From positions 248,001 to 312,000 of the forward strand of contig NZ_JASJOR010000003.1 of assembly GCF_030068545.1 (NCBI RefSeq): a DNA stretch of 64,000 bases, read 5' to 3'. The notes under the pieces are model-generated. The model had not been told where the DNA came from and made no database searches. It saw only the letters and a list, made by a program, of their open reading frames with translations. Shown one piece after another: positions 53,732 through 61,088 of this stretch. The position numbers and the translations under genes were made by a program. The number at the start of each line of letters is the position of its first letter. Positions within the stretch are counted from its first letter, which is position 1. The DNA is from Xanthocytophaga flava. Lineage in GTDB: Bacteria > Bacteroidota > Bacteroidia > Cytophagales > 172606-1.

Positions 53732-56068
53732 CTATCGGTTGCTTGGCTGACCTCCTTGAGTCTGCTGAGCTTCCTGCATAGGGTTAGCCGGACGACGATT
53801 TTGCTGTTTGAACAACTGAAAACGTGTTGGTGCAGCTTTTGATGGAAATGCATTGTTATCAGTATCGATATCGGCAGTTTCCTGGAATGGATCTAGTGTA
53901 AACTGTACTACTTTTTTAGAAGTATGAATGACTTTGCTTACTTCTTTATTGTTCATACGCCAGATTTCAGCAGGAATACGAACAATCTCATTGGTGCCAT
54001 CTTCAAAATCCAGTTTCAGAATCACAGGCATTACCAAACCACCATTGTTTTTCAGTTTTAGGCTATAGAAGTTTTCTCCTGAGGCAAGCAATTTCTTTTC
54101 CTCATCACTTAAAGAAGCCTGGTATTGTTCATAACGTGACTTGCTTTGTGGCGTTACTGCATAACGATCATATGAGTTATAGAAATCTTTCAATTCCGGG
54201 TTTTCATCAACCAGTGTTTTCTGAATGTCTTTCTCGTTACGAATCTGACTGATTGTCTTTTGTTCGTTTGCCTGAGCTTTGCTGATTGGGTTTTCCTTCT
54301 CTGGATTCTGTGTATCAGCATTGAATGCTTTTACATCTTCCAGTGCAATATCTACTGGTTCTGTGCCATAGAACCAACCTCTCCAGAACCAATCCAGATC
54401 CACACCTGATGCATCTTCCATCGTACGGAAGAAATCGGCAGGCTGAGGACTCTTGAATGCCCAGCGTGTAGCATATTGTTTGAATGCATAGTCAAACAGA
54501 TCACGTCCCAGGATTGTTTCACGGAGAATATTCAGCGCAGTAGAAGGTTTTGCATAGGCGTTGTTACCTAGCTGACTTACTTGTTCAGAGTTAGTCATGA
54601 TAGGCTCTAATTTAGATTGTTCCATACTCATATAAGGAACAATTTTATATGCTTCCCCACGGCGGCTTGGATATTCACGTTGCCATTCCTGTTCGGACAG
54701 ATACTGACAGAATGTATTCAACCCTTCATCCATCCATGTCCACTGACGTTCGTCAGAGTTGATAATCATGGGGAAGAAGTTGTGACCTACTTCGTGAATA
54801 ATCACAGAGATCAGACCATATTTGGTTTGTTCTGAGTAGGTACCATCTGCTTCCGGACGACCCCCATTGAAACAAATCATTGGATATTCCATACCCCCTA
54901 CAGGACCATGTACTGAAATCGCTACAGGATAAGGATACGAAACAGTACGTTTGCTATACGTACGAATAGTGTGGGCTACTGCCTGAGTTGAATACTTACC
55001 CCAAAGAGGATTGCCTTCTTTTGGATAGTAAGACATACACATAACAGGCTTGCCATCTTGTGTAATCTGCATAGCATCCCAGATAAACTTACGTGAAGTG
55101 GCAAAGGCGAAGTCACGTACATTCTGTGCAGCAAATTTCCATGTCTTCTTTGTTGTAGACTTGTCTTTTTCGTTTGCTTCAGCTTCTTCCTGCGTTACGA
55201 TGACTACAGGTGTTTTAGCTGTTTTAGCTTTTTGCAGACGGGAAATCTGAGTAGCTGTTAATACCTCATTTGGGTTTTGTAGAACTCCTGTTGCACCCAG
55301 AATGTGGTCTGCCGGAACTGTAATCGATGCTTTGTAATTTCCGAAAGGAAGAGTAAACTCTCCATTGCCCAGGAATTGTTTGTGTTGCCAGCCATACACA
55401 TCGTCATAGACGGCCATGCGTGGGAAAAACTGCGCTATCTCATACAGATAGTTGTTATCCTTAGCGAAATATTCATACCCCATACGACCATTGCCAGGAG
55501 CCCCAGCTAGTTTATTATGGTCATGTATGTTATAGCTCCATGCAATAGAAAAGCTAAAAGAACCTTTTGATTTCAATGCATGAGGCAGGTCAATCCGCAT
55601 CATGGTTCCATTAACGGTATATTTTAGGGCATTGCCAGCTTTGTCTTTTACATATTTGATCTTATAGCCACCATCAAACTGTTCCAGTGTCATGAAACCG
55701 AGCTGGTACATAGACACCTTTTCTTCCATTGCAGAAGTTTTGGTCAGATTGGCTGTTGAGTTTTTGTCAAAAATGTTTTGTTCCAGTTGTAGCCACAGAT
55801 AGCCTAGTTCATCCGGAGAATTGTTGAAATAGGTAATCGTTTCGGTACCGGTGATCTGTTGTTTTTCATCGTTTAGCTCAATCTGCATGTCATAGTCGGC
55901 ACGTTGTTGCCAGTAGTCATGACCAGGAGCACCAGATGCTGTACGATACGTGTTGGGAGTAGGGAGTAAGGTGCCTAACTGCTCAAATTTGGAGCGATTC
56001 TCCTCAAAACGCTGAGCCATGCCAGCTGTACTTGCCAGCAAAGCCGCTGCCAGAATTACTTTCTTCAT
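53732..56068 (-). CDS. Exported M1-family zinc metallopeptidase
   Basis: A 778-residue aminopeptidase-like protein with a Sec signal (KKVILAAALLASTAGMA; cleavage before QRFEEN). An N-terminal beta domain (about 35-300; NDEKQQITGTETITYFNNSPDEL) precedes the thermolysin-like catalytic domain: HEVGH with zinc ligands H425 and H429, catalytic E426, and third ligand E448 in WMDEGLN. The exopeptidase GGMEYP motif (VGGMEYPMICFNG) is present just before. A helical/beta C-terminal region ends in a Gln/Pro-rich tail. It probably degrades peptides in the periplasm. It starts at ATG 56068. Confidence 0.93.
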   Translation of the reverse strand: MKKVILAAALLASTAGMAQRFEENRSKFEQLGTLLPTPNTYRTASGAPGHDYWQQRADYDMQIELNDEKQQITGTETITYFNNSPDELGYLWLQLEQNIFDKNSTANLTKTSAMEEKVSMYQLGFMTLEQFDGGYKIKYVKDKAGNALKYTVNGTMMRIDLPHALKSKGSFSFSIAWSYNIHDHNKLAGAPGNGRMGYEYFAKDNNYLYEIAQFFPRMAVYDDVYGWQHKQFLGNGEFTLPFGNYKASITVPADHILGATGVLQNPNEVLTATQISRLQKAKTAKTPVVIVTQEEAEANEKDKSTTKKTWKFAAQNVRDFAFATSRKFIWDAMQITQDGKPVMCMSYYPKEGNPLWGKYSTQAVAHTIRTYSKRTVSYPYPVAISVHGPVGGMEYPMICFNGGRPEADGTYSEQTKYGLISVIIHEVGHNFFPMIINSDERQWTWMDEGLNTFCQYLSEQEWQREYPSRRGEAYKIVPYMSMEQSKLEPIMTNSEQVSQLGNNAYAKPSTALNILRETILGRDLFDYAFKQYATRWAFKSPQPADFFRTMEDASGVDLDWFWRGWFYGTEPVDIALEDVKAFNADTQNPEKENPISKAQANEQKTISQIRNEKDIQKTLVDENPELKDFYNSYDRYAVTPQSKSRYEQYQASLSDEEKKLLASGENFYSLKLKNNGGLVMPVILKLDFEDGTNEIVRIPAEIWRMNNKEVSKVIHTSKKVVQFTLDPFQETADIDTDNNAFPSKAAPTRFQLFKQQNRRPANPMQEAQQTQGGQPSNR

Positions 56069-56265
56069 GTTTGTTGGTTATGAGATATGGGAGGTCTTTA
56101 GTTTTTCAAAGATACTATTTTTGATTACTGGTTGATGTAGGTACAAACTATTATTTTACTTTTTTTCCTGTATTGCGAATAATTATACTGCCAAGTGCTT
56201 TACAATTAGTAGAATATGCCTTTAGCGAGGAATAGAATTTTTATCCTTTACGTTGTATACAGGAA

Positions 56266-56865
56266 TTAAAAGATCCATGTTTTTTGAATGAGAATGAGGG
56301 CCATACCTGCTACTGCACCTGACAATACAAGGTTCCAGTCACGTCTATTTGTATTTAAGATTCGTTCAAATAGTGATGCAATAATAACAAATATGGCAAC
56401 AATAATTAACTGACCCAGTTCCAGACCAATGTTAAAGGCAAGAAGAGGTTGCCAGATACTTTCTTCTTTGCCTAGCAGACTACGCAGGTAGTTGGAGAAA
56501 CCCAGACCATGAATTAGGCCAAACCCTATTGCCAGAAAGTAACGGGAATATTGTGGTTTGGTTGGATTTGAGAGAGAATAGCCCTTAGGAACTTTATAAA
56601 ACAGGTTGAAGATTGCTGTAAGGAGAATAGTTATTGGGATTAAGAACTCAACTACATCCGTTCTGTATGTGAAAAGCTGAAGGGTTGCAACAGCTAATGT
56701 AATGGAATGACCAATGGTAAATGCAGTGACTAATACCAGAATACGTTTCCATTCCGTTATCTGATAGATAGCACAAAGTGCTACAATAAACAAAATGTGA
56801 TCATATCCGTTCAGATCTGTGATGTGGTCAAAGCCCATAATCAAATAAGCCTGAAAACTATTCAT
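56266..56865 (-). CDS. HupE/UreJ-family membrane protein
   Basis: A 199-residue protein with six predicted transmembrane helices. The HupE/UreJ_2 signature is visible: GFDHITDLNGYDHILFIVAL at the N-terminus, FTIGHSITLA, and GLIHGLGFSNYL near the middle, all with His/Asp residues that could bind a divalent metal such as nickel. Family members carry Ni or Co or have no known role. There is no signal-bearing N-terminal domain as in longer homologues, and no hydrogenase or urease genes are nearby. It starts at ATG 56865. Confidence 0.9.
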   Translation of the reverse strand: MNSFQAYLIMGFDHITDLNGYDHILFIVALCAIYQITEWKRILVLVTAFTIGHSITLAVATLQLFTYRTDVVEFLIPITILLTAIFNLFYKVPKGYSLSNPTKPQYSRYFLAIGFGLIHGLGFSNYLRSLLGKEESIWQPLLAFNIGLELGQLIIVAIFVIIASLFERILNTNRRDWNLVLSGAVAGMALILIQKTWIF

Positions 56866-57215
56866 ACGATGTAAGTGGAATGTAGGTTGGTTAGAAAATG
56901 GCTTAAAATGTATAACCCGTAGTGCCCATGTGTTTGTTACAACTATATGCTATTTGCTGTTGAACTGGAATAATACTTGCTAAAGAGAGCTAGTATACAG
57001 AGTATTTAGGCCTAGTGCTGCATAAATAGGAACTGAATTTCTGTAAATGGGTTAGAATTTCGTGAAAACTAAGAAGAAAAATGATGTTTTTTATTACATG
57101 GACAGAAAAAAGTACTGAATTTTTAGGCACAAGAGGGTAGGGTCGTTGTATATTGCAACGCCAGAAGAAAAGTGAGTTTTTTTGTTCTGCCTCATAGTCA
57201 AAGTTTTACATATAC
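56866..57215. other. Divergent intergenic region
   Basis: About 350 AT-rich bases between hupE-like and WG-repeat genes. The only feature seen is a short palindrome CGTTG/CAACG at 57144-57160, a possible operator. No gene found. Confidence 0.4.
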
Positions 57216-59894
57216 GTGAAGACATACCTTTGTTGTTTGTGGGTAACTGTGTGTATTTGCATATCTTCTACAGCATATGCAGATCGTGTCACCTCTGCTT
57301 TAAAAAAGCTGAGAAAAAACCATACAGCAGAAGCCCGGCTGTCTCTTAATAAGGTTTTACGAAAGCAACCAAAAAATGCAGGAGCGAAATACGTCTATGC
57401 ACTGTATTTTTTGTACCATTATTCGCCTGTCCAGGCACAAGCTACCGCCTCTCTTACTACAACTTTCACAAACACGGAAATATATCTTGATTCAGCCTAT
57501 GCTTATGTCCTGGAAGCATTGGTTGATTATCCGCAAACGGAACGTTCGTCTTTAAAATCATGGAAGAAGGCAGGTATAGATCTAACGGCTATAGAGGCCA
57601 AGAAACGTGAGATAGATAGTCTTGCCTATGTTATTGCGGAAGGCAAAAACAGTATACCAGGTTTTCAGTCATTCATCGACCGTTTTCCGGAAGCTTTACA
57701 AAAAGCACAGGCGATAGAAAAACGGAACGAATTGGCGTATGCGGAAGCATCCAGAATTAATACCTATAAAAGCTATAAGAAATTTTTAGATACCTACCCC
57801 GATGCCCGTCAGGCACATGAGGCGGTAAAGCTATATGACTTGCTGCTTTTTGAATTCCTGACACAGGATGATGATATTGTGTCGTATGAAAAATTCCTGG
57901 AAGTAGAGCCCAACAGTCCCTACAGAGGAGAAGCCGAAAGACGCTTATTTGAACTTTCTACCTTATCTCATACCCGACAGACCTATTACGACTTTATTCA
58001 GCGGTATCCGAAGAGTCCGTATGTTGAACAGGCCTGGTATTGGATTTTTTCTTTGTATAAAAAGGAAGATAACCCGATTGAAAGCTTCCTGACTACATAC
58101 CCTGACTTCTTTGATAAAGCATATATTGAAAAACGTATTGCCACACAACCGCTGGCGTATTTTCCTGTTTATAATGAGGAAAATGAAAAGTTTGGATTTA
58201 TTGATGCCAATGGAAAACTCCAGATAGAAGCAAAGTATGACTCTGTAGATACAGAGTATTTTTGTGATGGCGTGAAGGATAACACCATGCTGGTGTATCG
58301 GCAGAACCGATTGGGATCGGTTGACAAAACAGGCAAAGAGATCACCGGATTTGGCTATGAGAGCATTGAACCATTGGAAGGTGAATTATTGCTGGTAAAG
58401 CAGGAAGGGAAAGTGGGGGTATGGCATGAATCCGGATTTGCTGTATTACCTGTTCAGTATGAAGAGGTAGATGTATTGAATGAGACATTTCTGCTGGTAA
58501 AACAGGATGGCAAGTATGGGCTGACCAACTTCTTTGGTGGAAAGGTGGCAGATACAGAGTTCGAAGAAATTAAGAATCTGGAAGATGGGTTGATTGCTTT
58601 CAAACAAAACAGGCGATATGCTATTATCCGCAACCAAAGACTTTTGTTTAAGAAGTTTCCAACACTGGAATTTTTATATGATTCAGTTGACTGGATCAGA
58701 CAGGATGCACTGAAAGTAAAGATTGGAGACTATGAGAGTATTATCAATTCCGAACTACAAACTATTGTAACTCCTGTTGCGGCTCAGCTAAAACCTCTGC
58801 CTAATGCCTGGATAGCTCAATATGAGAAATATCAGCAACTCCTGAATAACAGAGGCAAGCTATTAGCTGATAGTTTGGATGAAGTAAGGGGAAATAACTC
58901 ATTCTATGCTACCCGCAGAGGAGACTTCTGGGCAATCTGGAAAACTAATATTTCTCCTCGTCTGAAGTTTGACTATGATACCGTAATGTTATTGGGGCAA
59001 GATGGATTTGCTGTTAAGAAAGGAACTGTCTTCTATGGTTTTTTTGCTCCGGATGCATTCCTTAAACTTGGCAATTTCGTTAAAATTAGTCTACTGCAAT
59101 TAGAAGGACAACAGTCTCGTCGCTGGATTTTGGTGGAAGATAAAGCAGGTGCACAGGGATTATTGTCAGCAAAAGGACAAGCTATTTTACCCGTTAAATA
59201 CGACAAGATTGTACTATGGACACCTGACCTGATTGCCGTAGAAGCAGGTGGGAAATGGGGATTGATGGATGGCAACGGAAAACAGATTCTTCCCTTGTTG
59301 TATAGTGCACTGAATTATGAAAATGGTTTTGTCAGTACACTGAAAAACGGAAAGTTCGGATTGCTGCATCTGGAAAGAGGAATCGATATTCCGCCACAGT
59401 ATGAACGACTGATTAAACCGTATACAGATAACTCGCTTTTATTTGTAGCTGCCAAAAATGGAAAGTATGGATTTGTTACTGCTGACAATGAACCTGCCTC
59501 TGACTTTATTTTTGATGAGATAAATTACTGGCAATATGGGGTGGCACTTGTAAAAAAAGGTGATCAATGGCAGTTTTATCAGATTGCAGAGAAGAAGTAT
59601 ACATTAAAGCCTGTTGATGCGTTTGAATACATTCAGCAGGATGATAAAGAAATAATCATGCGTTTGTATGCCAACAAGCAGTATGGTATCGTTAGCAATA
59701 CACGTGGTATTGTTGTAGATCTGGAGTATGATGATCTGCGTAATGTAGGTACGAAAGAAATCCCTTTTTATCTGGGAGAAAAATATATTGATACAGCGGA
59801 TGTGTATCTGATCTTTTATATAGACCGGGATGGAAAGAAGGTGCATAAACAGCTTTTTGATCAGCAACGATATGATCGAATTGTCTGCGATTAA
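57216..59894 (+). CDS. Exported WG-repeat protein with N-terminal TPR-like region
   Basis: An 892-residue protein. GTG 57216 opens a Sec signal peptide (KTYLCCLWVTVCICISSTAYA). Residues about 25-300 are TPR-like helices with repeated FL..YP.a..a.ea phrases (SFIDRFPEALQKAQA, KFLDTYPDARQAHEAV, KFLEVEPNSPYRGEAER, DFIQRYPKSPYVEQAW). From about 310 onward come WG repeats of about 45 residues (GFIDANGKLQIEAKYDSVD, GSVDKTGKEITGFGYESIE, KYGLTNFFGGKVADTEFEEI, KWGLMDGNGKQILPLLYSAL, KYGFVTADNEPASDFIFDEI). WG proteins are of unknown function; a periplasmic protein-binding role is likely. Ends at its own terminator. Confidence 0.85.
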   Translation: MKTYLCCLWVTVCICISSTAYADRVTSALKKLRKNHTAEARLSLNKVLRKQPKNAGAKYVYALYFLYHYSPVQAQATASLTTTFTNTEIYLDSAYAYVLEALVDYPQTERSSLKSWKKAGIDLTAIEAKKREIDSLAYVIAEGKNSIPGFQSFIDRFPEALQKAQAIEKRNELAYAEASRINTYKSYKKFLDTYPDARQAHEAVKLYDLLLFEFLTQDDDIVSYEKFLEVEPNSPYRGEAERRLFELSTLSHTRQTYYDFIQRYPKSPYVEQAWYWIFSLYKKEDNPIESFLTTYPDFFDKAYIEKRIATQPLAYFPVYNEENEKFGFIDANGKLQIEAKYDSVDTEYFCDGVKDNTMLVYRQNRLGSVDKTGKEITGFGYESIEPLEGELLLVKQEGKVGVWHESGFAVLPVQYEEVDVLNETFLLVKQDGKYGLTNFFGGKVADTEFEEIKNLEDGLIAFKQNRRYAIIRNQRLLFKKFPTLEFLYDSVDWIRQDALKVKIGDYESIINSELQTIVTPVAAQLKPLPNAWIAQYEKYQQLLNNRGKLLADSLDEVRGNNSFYATRRGDFWAIWKTNISPRLKFDYDTVMLLGQDGFAVKKGTVFYGFFAPDAFLKLGNFVKISLLQLEGQQSRRWILVEDKAGAQGLLSAKGQAILPVKYDKIVLWTPDLIAVEAGGKWGLMDGNGKQILPLLYSALNYENGFVSTLKNGKFGLLHLERGIDIPPQYERLIKPYTDNSLLFVAAKNGKYGFVTADNEPASDFIFDEINYWQYGVALVKKGDQWQFYQIAEKKYTLKPVDAFEYIQQDDKEIIMRLYANKQYGIVSNTRGIVVDLEYDDLRNVGTKEIPFYLGEKYIDTADVYLIFYIDRDGKKVHKQLFDQQRYDRIVCD

Positions 59895-59918
59895 GGCTAT
59901 TTATTTAAAAAATGTAGG

Positions 59919-59949
59919 AACCTGAGGAAACTCAGGTTTTTATTTTTTA
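59919..59949 (+). terminator. Intrinsic terminator
   Basis: An 8-bp perfect stem AACCTGAG/CTCAGGTT with a GAAA tetraloop, followed by T-rich sequence, after the WG-repeat gene. Confidence 0.9.
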
Positions 59950-60060
59950 GAAAAAGCATTCCCAGATTGACAATTTTTTACTAAAGTCTTCGTCTGCATG
60001 TATAGATATAAGCTTTACAGAGGGTAAGGCATTTTTAGTTGAATATACTTTTATCTTATT

Positions 60061-61077
60061 ATGGAGAATTTAGTTCCTGTTTCGTATACATCAAATCCTG
60101 CATTGCTTACCATTTTACCTGTAGAGAAGTGGAAAGGTACTCCATTGGATGCTAAAGGGCGGTTTATAAATCATGAATTTCCTTTCTGGCCTTATTTGAA
60201 GGATGTATTGAAATGGCAAACAGAACACAATCCCTATAAAGAAATAAAAAAACAAGAGCGTTGGCACCTTCCCGTCAGAAAGGATAATTCGTTTCTGACC
60301 TCATCTGATGATGTGATTGTATGGCTGGGACACGCTACTTTTTTTATTCGTATCAATGGAGTTACTTTACTGACAGACCCAGTTTTTGGGAATGCAGGAC
60401 CTGTAAAACGTAAAGCAGCACTACCTGTTGCGGCTTTGGATATCAAAGGGTTGGATTATGTATTGATTTCTCATAATCACCGTGACCATTGTGATAAACC
60501 TAGTTTAAAAATAGTAGCGTCACAAAATCCTCAGACTACTTATTTGACCGGATTACGAATGAAGGGCTTATTACAGGATTTTACCAAAAGCACACAGATT
60601 CAGGAAGCAGGTTGGTATCAGCAATACATTACAGATAACTCAAAAATTAAAATTTACTATTTGCCATCCAGACACTGGGCCAGGCGTGGATTGACGGATA
60701 CCAACACTCAGCTTTGGGGAGCCTATATAATTGAAGCAGGAGGGAAGACAATTTACTTTAGTGGTGACACCGGATATGGAAACCATTTAAAACAGGTAGG
60801 TGAGTTATTTCCTCAAATAGATTATTGTATCATAGGCGTAGGGGCTTTTGCTCCGAGGTGGTTTATGGGCTCTAATCATATAGCTCCGGATGATGCAGTG
60901 AAAGGATTTCATGAAATGAGCGCCAAAAATATGATTCCTATGCATTATGGTACATTTGATCTGTCTGACGAGCCGTTAAGTGAACCACAGCGTATGCTTA
61001 TTGATCTTAAAGAAAAGGGTCAGATTAATGGAGAATTAAAGCTGCTGGATATTGGAGAAGTCTTGTCAATTGGGTAG
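60061..61077 (+). CDS. MBL-fold hydrolase, NAPE-PLD/UlaG-like
   Basis: A 338-residue soluble metallo-beta-lactamase-fold enzyme. The metal motif H-N-H-R-D-H is at 138-143 (LISHNHRDHCD), preceded by VWLGHATFFI and LLTDPVFG; later ligands are the His in LPSRHWARRG, the Asp in YFSGDTGYG and the His in IPMHYGTFDL. These are the marks of the NAPE-PLD-like subgroup, which cleaves N-acyl-phosphatidylethanolamine in animals; bacterial substrates are mostly unknown. There is no signal peptide. It starts at ATG 60061 and converges with the sensor kinase gene 11 bp away. Confidence 0.9.
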   Translation: MENLVPVSYTSNPALLTILPVEKWKGTPLDAKGRFINHEFPFWPYLKDVLKWQTEHNPYKEIKKQERWHLPVRKDNSFLTSSDDVIVWLGHATFFIRINGVTLLTDPVFGNAGPVKRKAALPVAALDIKGLDYVLISHNHRDHCDKPSLKIVASQNPQTTYLTGLRMKGLLQDFTKSTQIQEAGWYQQYITDNSKIKIYYLPSRHWARRGLTDTNTQLWGAYIIEAGGKTIYFSGDTGYGNHLKQVGELFPQIDYCIIGVGAFAPRWFMGSNHIAPDDAVKGFHEMSAKNMIPMHYGTFDLSDEPLSEPQRMLIDLKEKGQINGELKLLDIGEVLSIG

Positions 61078-61088
61078 GCAGGCAAATA

